NCBI RefSeq assembly: GCF_030272615.1
Contig: NC_081415.1
Coordinates: 367,520,667 to 367,584,666 of the forward strand
Source: Cryptomeria japonica
Lineage: Eukaryota; Streptophyta; Pinopsida; Cupressales; Cupressaceae
DNA length: 64,000 nucleotides
Direction: 5' to 3'
Below the pieces are notes generated by a model, which made no database searches, was not told where the DNA came from, and saw only the letters and a list, made by a program, of their open reading frames with translations. Positions 35,136 to 47,578 of this stretch are shown here, one piece after another. A program made the translations under genes and the position numbers. The stretch's first letter is position 1; each line of letters begins with the position of its first letter.

Positions 35136-35774
35136 GTGGGACCCGATGACATGGTGCAAGTAGAGGAGGTAATACAGTGGTGGCATCGACCTTCAAAAAT
35201 TAAGTTCTGAAGTTATCCCAATGACCCAATGGATTTTGCAAAGAAGTGCAGAGCGCAGAAAGATGGCATTGGCCATTGGGTTTGCATTTTTGAAGAGATC
35301 TCGACGACCCGATGGAAGGGCCCAGGTAGCCCATTTATCCCACATTGGCCATAGGGGGGAGCATTTTAGTATTTATGTGTAAGGCCGAATATATCCTAAG
35401 TGTCAAAGCTTACGCGGTTTTTAGCAAGTGGCAACTCAGAAGCGGTAGGCCTCCTGTGCGCATCTCAAAGTGCCCAAATTTTTGCAGCAAAAGGGAAAAT
35501 TAAATAGCAAGAAGGTTGCAAAAGATCGAACGACGGTCACTATACGACAAGATGAAGGTGATAGACTATTAATGGCCAAGACTTGGCAACTAATGAGCTA
35601 GTAGGCTAGGTGGCATTGAGGTAAGATCTGAGCAAGTCATGAAGAGTCACGTGGTGATACGTAACTGATGAAGTGGCTGACACATGCTGACACCGTGGAA
35701 TAGGATGTAGTTGATTAGAGGGGCTAAGGGTCGAGTAGATCAAGAAAGATCAACAGTGATCAAGATGGATCCAA

Positions 35775-35839
35775 GGGTTGTCGCTATGTCACGACGTAAA
35801 AATGATCGCCAGATATCACCTGCGACTTGGCGACAAACC
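35775..35839. repeat. Stem-loop repeat unit, copy B
   Basis: The arms GGTTGTCGCTATGTCAC and GCGACTTGGCGACAAACC are nearly reverse complementary, separated by about 30 bases. It is the clearest hairpin of the family. Confidence 0.75.
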
Positions 35840-36330
35840 ACTAGCGGTGAACCATGGTCGACAGTTAATGCAAGTGGTGAAGGCAGGTGGTTCTTTTTGA
35901 CAGTTAGTGGAGGCCCTGCTAAGGTGTCAGAGTGGAGTTCCCATAATGAATAGCCTCACGACAAGTGGCATCCAGTTGTAAATTTTGGAGCCAATCAAAG
36001 GGTGCCACCTGGCAGAAAGGTGGCATATAAGCAAGGTGTATATCGAGCAGACCATGGCTTTGATGGATCATTGAAGGGACTCACTGAAGGCATCAGTTTG
36101 ATCGACATGAAAGGTGTCGATGAAACTAGGGTTTTGATAAAATATGAAAATAGCTAGTTGAAAAGGAGGTTTAGCCAAAAGAGTGGTGGGATCAGTAGTG
36201 CCTAGGTGGATCTCATGAGCCAATCCAGAGGCGACACATGGTAGGGGTCTATAGATGAGTGAAATAGATAAGGGGCTTGCTTTGAGGGTTAGAATTGGTT
36301 ATTGATTGGGCAAGTTCGATGCAGATCAAT

Positions 36331-36395
36331 GGTTGTTGCTATACTGCAGCTTAAAAGTGCTTGATGGTTATTCGTTGCGACATGGCGACAAACCA
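36331..36395. repeat. Stem-loop repeat unit, copy C (3' LTR; partner at 25837-25900)
   Basis: GGTTGTTGCTATACTGC pairs imperfectly with GCGACATGGCGACAAACC. The same unit is in the 5' LTR with different mutations. A weaker fourth unit follows at 36552-36614 (partner 26076-26137). Confidence 0.7.
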
Positions 36396-37043
36396 CCAGC
36401 GGTGAATTCCAGGCAGTTAATGCAAGCGGTTATGGCAGACAACTAAGTGGTAGCGGTTAAGTTTTTAATGGATCAGAGACCAAGTGGTGGGGCCTGTTTG
36501 GAGTAGGTTACTTAGGAAAGTTAAAGGGCATGTTAGTTTTCCATGATCAGATGGTTGTTTCTATACCGCAATGGAATTACGTTTGAACTTTAAACCTTGT
36601 GACATAGAGACTAATGGAAAGGTGCTCAGAAAGAAGAATTTCCTAGTCCTTTGGTGCCAAAACTTAAATATTCAAGAGAACTAAAGGCAGAGGTTTGCCA
36701 GTTCCATCCAACGTTGGCGAAAGCTTGCAGAGAGATATTCAAGGGGATTTGCAGAGAAAGTAGGTGCGTGATTTCTCAGGAAACAAGAATGGGAAATTAA
36801 ATATGTAATGAAAGGGATAGGGCGAAGGAAGAATCAACTGATGCTCCACTATGCAGTAACCCTCGGGTAACCAGAAGTGGTTAGTTCTTGCAACTGCTTT
36901 TGGGAAATCACAATTCTGAAGAAGCAAAGGCACTTGACACTTTATTTGCAAATACTAAGTAATCGGTTAGCCTTTCTCCGACTGGTTAACTAATTTGTTA
37001 TGCTTCTGCTTCGATGGTGAATATTGTAACCTCTTTTGGGGCA

Positions 37044-37058
37044 GGGGGGGGGGGGGGG
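37044..37058. repeat. Poly-G run of 15 in the 3' LTR
   Basis: Fifteen consecutive G. The corresponding site in the other LTR (about 26562-26568) has seven, so the tract changed length after insertion or in assembly. Confidence 0.9.
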
Positions 37059-37950
37059 TTGGTTAATGATTTTTAAAAGTTTTATTTTCTCAGGAAGTCC
37101 GAAGCTTGTTGCATCCATATCTCTATAAATGGATACCAGGACTATTGAGAAAAGGGGACGCAAAATTTCATAGAAAAACTCTTGCAAAATTAATACAAAC
37201 CATTTCCTTAAGCAATTTTGATTCAGATATGTTAGACTTGTAATATTTTGATGGATAAATAAAGATACAGTCATAGGTTTTAAATTTAGATTGCTATTGC
37301 CTCTGTGTCATTGTACTGGTGTTCATTTCATTTAAGTAATCAGGGATTGTTTATCCAAACGACTTGTTAGGCATTTAAGGAAGTTGTTTTAAGTCTTTTC
37401 TTCAAGGAGGAAATATAAATGTACTTTGAGCAAAGTCCTTGATATCAGTATTTTGGCGTGGATCTGATGATGAAGTCTAGTACAAATTAGGACTATGTAT
37501 ATGCCAGGCATATACAGAGTTGATAGATCATTAACTTGTGACTTGTGTACTAGTTTTTCTATTGGGTTGTAGTCTGTTGTAGATGACTCTATTGCCCATA
37601 TAAGGCACTGGTTTACCTATTGGTTTTTTGTTACATTTTGTGGTCCTTTTCAAAAGTCAAATCAACCTTTCATTTAGGTTTAGTTGTACCGATCAGTAAG
37701 GAAAGTTTACAGGAATGTACATGCGTTTTCTGTAAACCTTTTTCTATTTTTGTAAGAAAATAGTCTAAAAAAGTGGTTCACTTGCCCAATCTTTTTATAA
37801 GCTTAAAGTGTAGGAGGTTTCCTCATTTCAAACCTCATCTTGTTTTTTTCATTTCAAACTTTTTGTTGTCCTCTTCCATGTTGGCACAAAGGGAGTAACA
37901 TCTACTCCTAAAAAGAGAGGGAACAAAGTTTTTCAAAATGGAGAACAACA

Positions 37951-40900
37951 TATGGTATGGGGGAGATCAACTCCTTCAAGAGGTTCCTCTTTGATAGAGT
38001 AAAAAAGGCATCAATTTCCTCTTATTGTAACAATGTAAATATTAGTTACGTTTTTGATTTCCAAGAAGTCCATGACCACTAGCTATTTCCCTTGGAATGA
38101 AATTTTTTTGATCTTTTGCAGGTTGCTGGGGTAGAGGTTTTTATCATTATTTATTCTTGATTTTGCATCCAATGGATTCCCCACACTACTAGCCATATGC
38201 CAAGAAGTCTTGCCATCCCCTTTGAGTCACCATAAATGTTGAACATCTTTGTGTCAACCTTAGCCATGCAAATAACTGATCCAAGAAAATCATTTATAGC
38301 TAAAACCTTGTATACTTCCCTAAAGGCCTAAACCCTAAACCCTTAAGGAATTTTTTCCTTATTCATATTTGGCCTTGTTCTTTCTTTGTGTTGACCAATT
38401 ATGGTGGTCATTTAACTTAAAGGCTACTGGCTGGAGGGGGCTTCTTCATTCATATTACCTACCATTTTACTTGCTATTGGCTGGCAGGAGGTTTGTATTA
38501 CTTATCGCAATATCATGGTGGTTTGGACTTACCTTTGGGCCCCCCTTGCAATACTGTAGTGAGTGTTTTGTGCACCACTCCATTGTAGTAGTCAAAGCCC
38601 ATGATGGTTACCCCTTGATGATATAGCAGTGGCCACTAATGCTCCATCACATTATTGTGATAGTTTGAAGGAAAAGTTAAGTGCCCCCTATGATATGGTG
38701 ATGACTTTGGTGGGGTTCGAAGGAATGCTCACCACTCTATCATACTGGTTAGAACCTAGTTATATCCTTCCCTACTAATGTTGTGGTGATCAGGAGGGAA
38801 GGAGAGAATAATGATATTGTGAGGTCACAATGGTTATCCCTTACCATCTCTTGACCCCTGTGATATGGTGATAGTCCGCTAGCAATATAAATATTTTGTT
38901 ATTGCTCCACCATGACAATTTGGGGATAGCATGGGCTTCCCTTTGCAAGATTATCGTAACTTTAATGATAAAGATTATTTATTACTATGGTGTCATAGCA
39001 ATCAAAGAATAGGTTCTACCCTTGGTTGTGATACCACAGTGAGATTGTTTAAGTTGATGGGCCTGACTTTCATGGCATGATCTCGACCATCCATTAGTGC
39101 ATGATAAAGAGTGATCTAGTGGCTTGAATTCAAACTAGAGGTGATCGTTGAAATTTAAACATCTTCCCGATGGTGGTTGTCAACTTAATGGGTCAAAAAT
39201 TAGTTTATGGACCGATCGGCTAGCCAAATCAAATCTGATCTATCTCAACCACTTTCAGAAGGCCGAGGGATGACTACCATTACTTTTCCATGCTCCTACA
39301 GATGTTTCCCTCAGCCACCCATGTGAATTTATTATAGATTGAAGACTTATGTATCTAATAGAGGATGTTCAAATGCCATCCCAATGCAGAATCTCTCTTA
39401 ATTTCAAGTATTTATGCTCCTTAGCTTGGCGAAGATATATAGGGCACACAACCATCAGATCAATCTATGTGGATATGATCCTCCTTCTTTTAAAACCTAA
39501 CCCTATTTGGTTATGGTTTCTTAAACCAGTGTATCATTTGAGTTATGTCTAATCTATAAAAGAAATTTTGTAACTCTTTCTAAGGGCCCTCTCACAGTTT
39601 CTCTTAAGAAAATTCATATTTTCTGCAACTGTAAGCTTTGGTTTATCTTTACATCAATAAAACTAGCTATCTTGCCTTTTTATAGTTCAAATATTTTGTG
39701 TAAGGTATCTTACCTCTTTATTTGAATGTATTCTTTTTTGCTCCCATATTGTGTGATTGTATTAACAACCTTGTAGATGTTGTTTGTGAATTTCCTTAAT
39801 TGCTCTCTTCATCTTGCAGGATTCTGACCTTTGCATATTATTTGGGAATTGACTAAGATAGTAAATTGTGCATATCTTTGGGTAGTTTCTATTGATGTCT
39901 TGTGTAGTTATAGGCAGGGAGGATCAACCTTCAATATAGGTGCATCACCTCTCATTTCCCTTATAGAATTCCTTCTCTTTTCCCCTCTAAAATCATTAGG
40001 GGAGACTGTACAAGTGTTGGGTTGGTTCAACACTACAATTTGATTGAAAAGGAAGTCATCCTTCTCCGAAGACTCAACCTCATATGCGCAAGGTCCCACA
40101 CTTGGAGGTTGTTTCCATGTTTCACAAGGTTTTTGAGAATCAGTGTTCAACAAGGGTGCAAACTTTTGTGACAATAGTTTCTTTAGAAAATCTCTTCAGC
40201 TCTCTTTTATTCTCTTAGCTCTCACAACTTTTTCATTCTCTCTCCCGCTTGCTACAATAGTCTCTAGTTTGCTATAACACTCTCAAGATCTCACAATAAT
40301 CTTCCTAGCTCTTGTGGCTTTCTCAAGCCTATTTGGTAATATATTTTTAGTTATCTTATCTTTAAGAATATTGGGATTTATCACATCCCCTATATATTTT
40401 ATCATTTTATCATTCTAACTATTTATCTTTTGATAACTATCTATCTCTCTTCTATGGAGGTGGAAAAACCAAAATAGGGACTTGACTAAGACAAGTTTCC
40501 AAAAAATCCTAATTTTTTTTCCTCTTCTTCTTGTGTGCAAGTTTATTAGAAGCATTAAAATGCATGAGGGTTTTCTTGTGATTTATTTATTTAATTCATA
40601 TTCATTTCTATTTATATTTGTTATCTATTATTCACTGTCACAATATTTGACTTCTAGGTTTTGCAAGTTATGTGAAGGATAGAGTTGGGTTTTCTCTATT
40701 TTCTAATTTTTTTCTTTATTTGTTGTCCATACGAGACTATAGTGTGCCACACAGAAACCTACACGTCACACTCACACCCCTAACCAAGATGCTTAGATTC
40801 AGATCAAAGACTCTCTATTGTCTACTATTTCCATTTCTATAATTAGATATCTTCACTAGTTTTACTAATTGGAGATATCTAAATATATATTGTGAAATTG

Positions 40901-40955
40901 GATTCAAGGGAACATATTTCTTTCCTTCATAGGGTTACTTTTGTACCATTACATG
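37951..40955. other. Three kilobases without a recognised gene or element
   Basis: Only short open frames are present and none has a known motif. The tract 38560-39010 is rich in variants of GATATGGTGATG. It could be the continuation of the outer LTR beyond the third element, or older unrelated repeat DNA. I see no decisive homology. Confidence 0.4.
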
Positions 40956-40959
40956 AAAT

Positions 40960-41794
40960 ATGTCGGGGATAGGGGTTTTTCTTAGGTCAAACCCCAGTTT
41001 TGGAATTAACCATGAATGAAATAATGCAAATACTAAAATAAATATTACAGAGATATATCTTAGATCGACAATTGTTGATGATAATGTAATGTTATTTTAA
41101 TGTAATCATAAATGTTTAATGTAATGGCATGACAAACACATGAAAATTAAAAACCCTAATCACGCCCACATGCTTGCTTGAAGATTAATGTAATTTTTCT
41201 CCACAATGCTTGAATGATGAATATGTAGCCTTGAATCTTTGAAGATGCTTAATGATTAACACTTCACAGATGTACAAATACTTTAGGTAGGTTATGAATA
41301 TCAAAAATAATTGATAGTATGTATTTATATAGGTTTTCCTAGGTAATTTACCGATTAGGCCAACCTCCAATAGTCATGTGTAGCCCCAAGAATCAAATTC
41401 TATTGGGGAGATATAACACCTACCCTATTTCAAATTGAGGCCCACTTGAGAGGCACCAGGGCATTTCAGGCACCATGGTCCAGACCAAGGCGTTGTACAC
41501 CCTAGTCCTTATGCAAATAGGACCAAAATAAATAGCTATGGGGAGGGCATTCCATTCTAGGAACCACCAAAGGGTGTACATGACATCAAAGTTGGATAAT
41601 AGGGTCAAATTAGACCTAGAGAGGGGATGGGGCTAGGACACGCTAAAGTGGGAGCACAAACATAAGGTGTAAAGTACACTAGTGACAATTTACAATGCTA
41701 TAGAGGTAAATTTAGGACATGGTTTGATAAGTTTGATAGATATAAGGCTTGATTGGGTAAGGATTTTCTACTTCACCTTTTTAGTGTGGCCTAG
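40960..41794. repeat. Diverged fragment resembling the inner-element LTR
   Basis: Several blocks occur in the same order as in 6185-7197: a GGGGTTTTTCTTAGGTCAAA block, TTCCTAGGT with AGGCCAACCTCC, CCCCAAGAATC, GGCACCATGGTCC (about 41474-41486), and GCTAAAGTGGGAGC-like sequence. They are separated by diverged sequence. This suggests an old LTR of a related family. No ends are clear. Confidence 0.4.
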
Positions 41795-41799
41795 GTGCT
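41795..41799. repeat. Target site duplication gtgct, left
   Basis: It matches 48758-48762 exactly and immediately precedes the copia LTR. Confidence 0.75.
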
Positions 41800-43000
41800 T
41801 CTTGGCAATATGCAGGAATTGATTATTTGTTGTCATTGATGTCAACACTACTCTGGTCGGTTGTCAACACTGCTTCGATTGGTTGCTGACCTGCTTTGGT
41901 TGGACATGGTTTTGGCAGAGGTTATAAGAGATTTTTCTATGGTATGTTCAGATTTCTGGATGCGGTTTTGGAAGGATATTCGTGATGATTATGTGTATGT
42001 CATATTTAGTTGGTTCACAATTTGGTACTCTAGAAACTACTGATTATATTCTAGTTTGTTGGTTGATGTTCTTGGTCTCAGTTGGTGATGAAATGGTTAA
42101 GTGGTTTTTATGTGGCTTCTACAAATGGTCCTTAACATGCTAAAGGTGTTCTTGATCATGTCCCAATTGTTTGGTGGCTTCACATTGGCTAGCATGAAGA
42201 TTTGGTGATCCTATTTGGGTCTGGTTGGATATTCCGTGTTATTGACATTGAGGGTTTTTCCCAGTTGGTGTAACGTGTTGCGGTTGATCTTGGTGGGATT
42301 TTTGCTAGATGTAAATATTTGTGAATTTTCATTAGGTCCATGCTGTGTAATGTAAATAATAATATTGGTTCGGTGATCAATCTTTGTATCGTGTAATGTA
42401 ATTTTTGTAATTATGAGTTGAGGGTTGAGGGTTTAGCCAACCTTGTTATCAAGGTTGATTCTTTGTATTTATAGCTGATATGATCATGTAATTTTGATAT
42501 CGGTATTTTGTCTGCATTATTAGAGGTAAAAGTGTGAATAAGGATATATCATTCAACGAAGTGTTGTAGAGAGTTTGGTGTTGCAGGGCAGACATCTGTG
42601 TTTAACTAAAACTATAACCAAGCATTAGGAGATGCTATTTCCATAGTTCATTTCCTCTAGATTGTAGTCCAATGATTATGTAAGTCAGTGAGACTTCCCT
42701 TTTGTGTTGAAGAGTGTCCTCTAGGCAATTGGCCTGATTGAAAGTGCAATCCCCATTATAATATTTTCACATACTGCTGCAAAAGTATTATTTGATTGTG
42801 GGTAGGGTTTCCCACTGTGGTTTTCCCTTCACCGGGTTTTCCACATCAAAAATATTAGTGTTGTGTACTCTCATGCTTTATCTTTCACTGTGTTCTTTTC
42901 ATTTTTCTTTGATAGAAGGTTTATAATCTGCAATAATTGTTTAACTTGTGGAAAACCGATTCACCCCCCCTCATAGTTTTCCTCTAGTTCATTCTAAAAA
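41800..43000 (+). repeat. 5' LTR of the copia element
   Basis: It aligns with 47579-48757. The first dinucleotide is mutated (TC for TG). Near the end it has CCGATTCACCCCCC, a word shared with the other copia LTRs in the window. Confidence 0.88.
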
Positions 43001-43001
43001 T

Positions 43002-43013
43002 TGGTATTAGAGC
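43002..43013 (+). promoter_or_regulatory. Primer binding site, initiator Met tRNA type
   Basis: TGGTATTAGAGC differs by one base from TGGTATCAGAGC, the usual copia primer site complementary to initiator tRNA-Met. Confidence 0.88.
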
Positions 43014-43051
43014 AAGGTCCTCTCTGCAGAAGCCTAACCACTTGAGGAGAT

Positions 43052-43990
43052 CTGATGCCATCAAGTTGTTTATCTAATTTATACTAGAAGGAGAGTCCCA
43101 GATTTGATGGTACAAATTAAAAATTATAGGAGTGAATGAAGATTCATCTGAGATGTCTTAGAGATGAGATATGGGAGATAACAAAAAAAGGTTATCCACC
43201 TCATTATCCTAGTTCTGGAACTCCGACACCTATTGATGAAAATAAGAATGTTGTTAATGATATCAGAGCAAAAGAAGCATTGTTAAGTACCCTATCAAAT
43301 GAAAAATTATTCAATGTCATAGAAATGGAAAATGCAAAGTAGATCTTGTTGAAGCTTTAAAGTCTATATGAAGGTGACCAAGCAGTAAAGATTGTAAAAC
43401 TTGAAGGTTATCGGGTGAGATATGAATAGTTGAAGATGGAAGAAGATGAAAAGATAAGTTATTTCATGGATAGAGTGAATGAGATTGTCATGGGAATCAA
43501 ATGATATGATGGAATAGTTAATGTAGATGAAATCATTTCAAAAATTCTAAGAGTTTTACCTTTGGCTTACAAAATGAAATCTACTACAATTAATGAACTC
43601 CGGATACTGTCAAATACCCTGTTACTAGAGATACATTACTTGGGAAATTGACTTCTTTTGAACTTGAAGAGCTTGGAGATCAGAATGCTACTAAAACATA
43701 AATTGCATTTAAAGCATCTTCCTCTAGTAAGCAGAAGATAGATTGGAAAGAGTTATATGCTAAAGAGATGGAAGACATTGAAAGAGAGAACAAAGATCTT
43801 GAAGAATTGAAAGCCCTAATTGCCAAAAGAATCCCTAAAGAAACAATTGGAAGTAAGTATGAAGGAAAAATTCCATTTAAATGTTTTTCATGCAATAAGA
43901 TTGGTCACTTTTCTTCTAGATGTCCTGAAAGAGCTACAAGGAATAATGAAAGATTTTTGAGGAATTATAAACCTAATCAAGAATTTTAGA
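43052..43990 (+). pseudogene. gag: gag of the copia element
   Basis: The translation contains EIWEITKKGYPPHYPS (about 43169-43215) and a later coiled stretch, then the zinc knuckle CFSCNKIGHFSSRC (43881-43922), C-x2-C-x4-H-x4-C. Multiple stops lie between 43110 and 43700. The ATG at 43052 follows the PBS. It would form particles and bind RNA. Confidence 0.82.
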
Positions 43991-45560
43991 TCAAACCTAA
44001 ATATAGAAAGAATAAGGACAAATCATGTTACTATGCTAGTGATTATGATATTGGTATTACTGATGATTCTGATGATGATGAACCTGTAAGTGGATCCAGT
44101 AATGGAAGCCTAGGTAGTGGATAAGATTGGGTCTTTATTGCTATCAAGGATGAATCTCTGAAACCTATCAATGATACAATTCATACTAAGGAGAAAGGTC
44201 TAGATGGTAAAATTGAAGAGAAATATGAATGGGTTATAGAAAGTGCTTGCTCACATCACATGACCAATGATAAGAGGAAATTCCTAACTCTATAAGAATT
44301 TGATGGTGGGCTAGTCAGATTTGGAGACAACAAGGCATGCAAGATCAAAGGAAAAGGAACAATATCCTTGGATGGTAAGAACAATACTCACAATGTTTAT
44401 TATATTGAAGGTTTGAAGCATAATATATTGAGTGTAGTATAGATGGTGGATAGAGGATTTCATTTGCAATTCAAAGATGGAAAATGCAAGATTATCAATA
44501 GATCTGGATGGGAAATTGCATCTAGAACTCAAACCAAAGGAAATATCTTTCATTTGAACTTCGGTAAGAAGACTTTCTTGATTGCTCAGATTGATGAAAG
44601 TTGGCTATGGCATAAAAGGATGTTTCATGTAAATTTTGATTGCATAGTAAAGATCAGTTCAACCAAGGCTGTCAGAGATTTGCCCAAGATCATCAAGCCT
44701 CATAATCTGTCATGTAGAGAATGTCAAATGGGTAAGAAAATCATAACTTCTTTCAAAATTATACATGAAAGATATAATGAAATTATTGATCTTATTCATA
44801 TTGATCTATGTGGTCCAGCGACTAAAAGCTTTCAAGGAGACATATACTTTATGTTGCTTATTGATGATTACTCTAGAATGATGTGGGTTGCATTTTTAAA
44901 AGAAAAATCATAAGACCTTGAAAAATTCAAAATATTTAAAGCTATGGTTGAGATAGAAACATGATTGAAGATAAAATTCTTAAGATCAGATCAAGGTGGT
45001 GAATTTACATCCGATGAATTCAATAATTTTTGTGAGAAATATGGAATTAGAAGACAATTATTTACACCTATAACTCCACAACAGAATGGAGTAGTGGAAA
45101 TAAAAATAGAACTATCTTAGATGTTGCAAGGACAATGATGATGGAAGCCAAATAACTTGATATTTATTGGAGAGAAGCTGTCAATACTGCAGTCTACACT
45201 TTCAACAAAATACACATAAAAGGTGATACCGGTAAGACTCCTTATGAATTATGGTTCGATCATAATCCTACTATTAAGTATTTCAAAAAATTTGGAAGTA
45301 AATGCTATATCAGAAGAGATGATGGAATAAGGAAATTTGATTCTAGATGTGATGAAAGAATATTCTTGGGTTATTCTACTAAGAGAAAAGAATATATATG
45401 TTTTAACAAAAGATTACAAAGGATAGTGGAAATCATAAATTTTAGAGTGGATGAGAAAAGAAACAATCGAATTAGATCATATGACTATGGACCGGAAGAT
45501 GAGATTGTCATATCAAAACCGATAATGCAAGAATCAGATTAGAGCATTTATCTAGTTATT
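43991..45560 (+). pseudogene. Protease and integrase of the copia element
   Basis: The protease site reads WVIESACSHHMTND (about 44230-44271); the catalytic D-S-G is degraded to E-S-A, so it is inactive. GAG-pre-integrase follows with LWHKRMFHVNFD and CRECQMGKK (44607-44739). The integrase core has LIHIDLCGPATKSF (about 44792-44833), LLIDDYSRMMWVAFL, RSDQGGEF and TPQQNGVVE, giving D-D-E. The integrase C-terminal part continues past PYELWF (about 45241). Several stops interrupt it. Confidence 0.85.
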
Positions 45561-46375
45561 CTAGTAACATTAAAAAATTTCCATAGTAATTATTGAAGAG
45601 CATAAAGAGTCAGAAAATCAAAATAATCCAAAGACTCCCAGGTATGTAAAGTTGAATCATTCTGAAGGTCAGATCATTGGAGATAAGAGAAAAGGTGTGA
45701 TGACAAGAAGAAGGTTAGCTGCTGAAGAGGTATGTTTAATTTCTCAAATTGAACCAGAATCAATTATTGAAGTATGTAACTATGAGAATTGGATGAAAGA
45801 AATGGAAGAGGAATAAAATCAGATAGAAAAGAATAACACATGGGAATTGGTTCCTAGGCCTAAAGATAAAAATGTTATTGGAACTAAATGGGTATTTAGA
45901 AACAAACTAATTGAAGAAGGACATGTTGTAAGAAACAAAGCTAGATTAGTTTGCAAAGGATACTCACCAAGAAGGAAATGATTATGATGAAACTTATGCT
46001 CTGATTGCAAGGATTGAAGTAGTAAGTCTATTTCTTGTCTATGTTGCACACAAGAACTATAAGGTATATCAAATGGATGTCAAATGTGCATTCATAAATG
46101 GAGATCTTGAAGAAGAAGTCTACATTGAGCAACCTGATGGATTTTCACTATCAGAGGTCAAGGACATGGTTTCCAGATTGAGGAAAGCCTTATATGGATT
46201 GAAACAAGCTCTTAGAGTTTGGTATGCTAGATTGGATAAACATCTTTTGAAGCTCAGATTTAGAAAAGGTAATGCTGATAGAAACTTATATTATAAGATT
46301 GAACATGATGACATATTGATCATTGAAGTCTTTGTTGATGATATCATTTTTGGAGGAGAATAAAATTTATGCACG
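45561..46375 (+). pseudogene. Reverse transcriptase of the copia element
   Basis: WELVPRPKDKNVIGTKWVFR and RNKARLVCKGYS (about 45842-45966) are classical copia RT blocks. They are followed after a frameshift by YQMDVKCAFINGDLEEEVYI, QPDGF, LRKALYGLKQA and the catalytic VDD in FVDDIIFGGE (about 46330-46359). A TAA at 46361 and other breaks inactivate it. Confidence 0.88.
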
Positions 46376-47225
46376 ACATTTGCTGATGACATGAACAATG
46401 AATTTGAAATGTCAATGATTGGTGAGATGAAATTTTTCTTAGGTATGTAGATCACCCAGACTGATAAAGGTACTTTCATTTGTCAAACTAAATATGTGAA
46501 AGAATTGCTAAGGAAATTTGGACTTGAAAACTCAAAACCAATTGGAACCCCTATGATAATTGGTTGCAAACTGTCAACCAAAGATGAATCTCCTAAAGTG
46601 AAATCAAGTAGATACAAATCAATGATTGGTGGACTACTATACTTGACTCAGACCAAACCAGATATAATGAATGGTGTCTACATTGCTTCTAGTTTTCAGT
46701 CTGATCCAAGAGAAAATTATGACATTGTTGTTAAAAGGATATTCATATATTTGAAAGGAACAACAGATTATGGGTTATGGTATCCAAAGGATGATGATTT
46801 CAGATTATGTCCCTATATAGATTCAGATTGGGCAGGAGATGTTGATGACCAAAAGAGCACTACAGGTGGTGCATTCTTTCTTGGAAAGAAATTAGTCTCA
46901 TGGCTTAGCTAAAAACAATCATGCACTTCATTTTCTACTACTGAAGTTGAATATGTATCTGCTGTAAAAAATTATACTCAAATTTTATGGATGAAGCAAA
47001 TGTTGAAGGATATAAAGGTAATTTATGATGAGCCTATTATTATTCATTGTGATAATACAGCTACTATTGATATATCAAAGAATTTGATATTTTATTCCAA
47101 ATAAAAAAACATATCTATAAGATATAACTTCTTGAAAGAAAAGGTTGAAGCAAAGGAAGTCAAATTGGTATGTGTGCCCACTCAGGAACATATTGCAGAT
47201 ATTCTAACAAAAACAATTGCCTAGG
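46376..47225 (+). pseudogene. RNase H of the copia element
   Basis: The RT thumb and linker read FLGM, a stop, QITQTDKGTF and NSKPIGTPM. Then RNase H has DSDWAGDVDDQKSTTGG (about 46822-46872), STTEVEYVSAVK, IIIHCDNTATIDI and HIADILTKT at the end. The stop at 46910 splits it. Confidence 0.88.
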
Positions 47226-47565
47226 AAGTCAATTGGGGGTCACCACGCCTCCTAAAGAGACTTAGGGACTTAGAGATGCATTAATTCGGTGAGATTATCA
47301 GAAAAATCTTTTGATGTGGGTTGATGAGATGGTGTTGCTACTCAGGGGGAGTAGTTAGCTAATTGGTTTAATACTTTGGCATTAGCCCTTTTTTCATTTA
47401 TGTCAAAGGGGGGTAGTTGTCCATGTCAAAAATAGAATATCATATTCCAGTATGAGGGAGAGATCAATTAGTTCTTTTGTTGTTATCTTGGGAGAGAGTT
47501 TCTTGGAGATTGTTGGCATTCCTTGGCACTTGGATTTTTTTCACATTCAGTGTTTCCATCAATGT

Positions 47566-47578
47566 GAAAGGGGGATAT
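47566..47578 (+). promoter_or_regulatory. Polypurine tract of the copia element
   Basis: GAAAGGGGGATAT precedes TGTTGG, the start of the 3' LTR. Confidence 0.8.

Larger units (their letters stand above)
34431..36020 (+). other. 3' noncoding region of the third element with stem-loop repeats
   Basis: There is no ORF with codon signal. It includes T-rich sequence to 34960 and two of the approximately 65-bp stem-loop units (35071-35135, 35775-35839). A CCATAGGGGGGAG run lies near 35350, and a purine run AGAAAGG touches the 3' LTR at 36020, the likely PPT. Confidence 0.6.
25535..37950 (+). mobile_element. Third Ty3/gypsy element with PR-aRNH-RT order, complete, degenerate
   Basis: Direct repeats of about 1.93 kb (25535-27460 and 36021-37950) share the GGTGGCATAT start region and the AGAACAACA end. 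Internal order is PBS, gag, protease, aRNH, RT, RNase H, INT. The flanking 5-mers are tcagg and tatgg, so a target duplication is not intact. Stops and frameshifts are frequent but the motifs are clear. Confidence 0.88.
36021..37950 (+). repeat. 3' LTR of the third element
   Basis: It is the partner of 25535-27460. It begins TGGCATATAAGC after a purine run and ends AGAACAACA. It contains a run of 15 G at 37044-37058 where the 5' LTR has only seven. Confidence 0.85.

Noticed and set aside
35340-35400. CATAGGGGGGAG run as the PPT and true start of a longer 3' LTR in the third element
   Set aside because: The 5' LTR shows no homology to 35380-36017, and a purine run adjoins the TG at 36021, so the shorter LTR fits better.
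38369-38626. 85-codon ORF as a possible host gene exon
   Set aside because: No splice context, no known motif, and surrounded by stop-rich repeat DNA.
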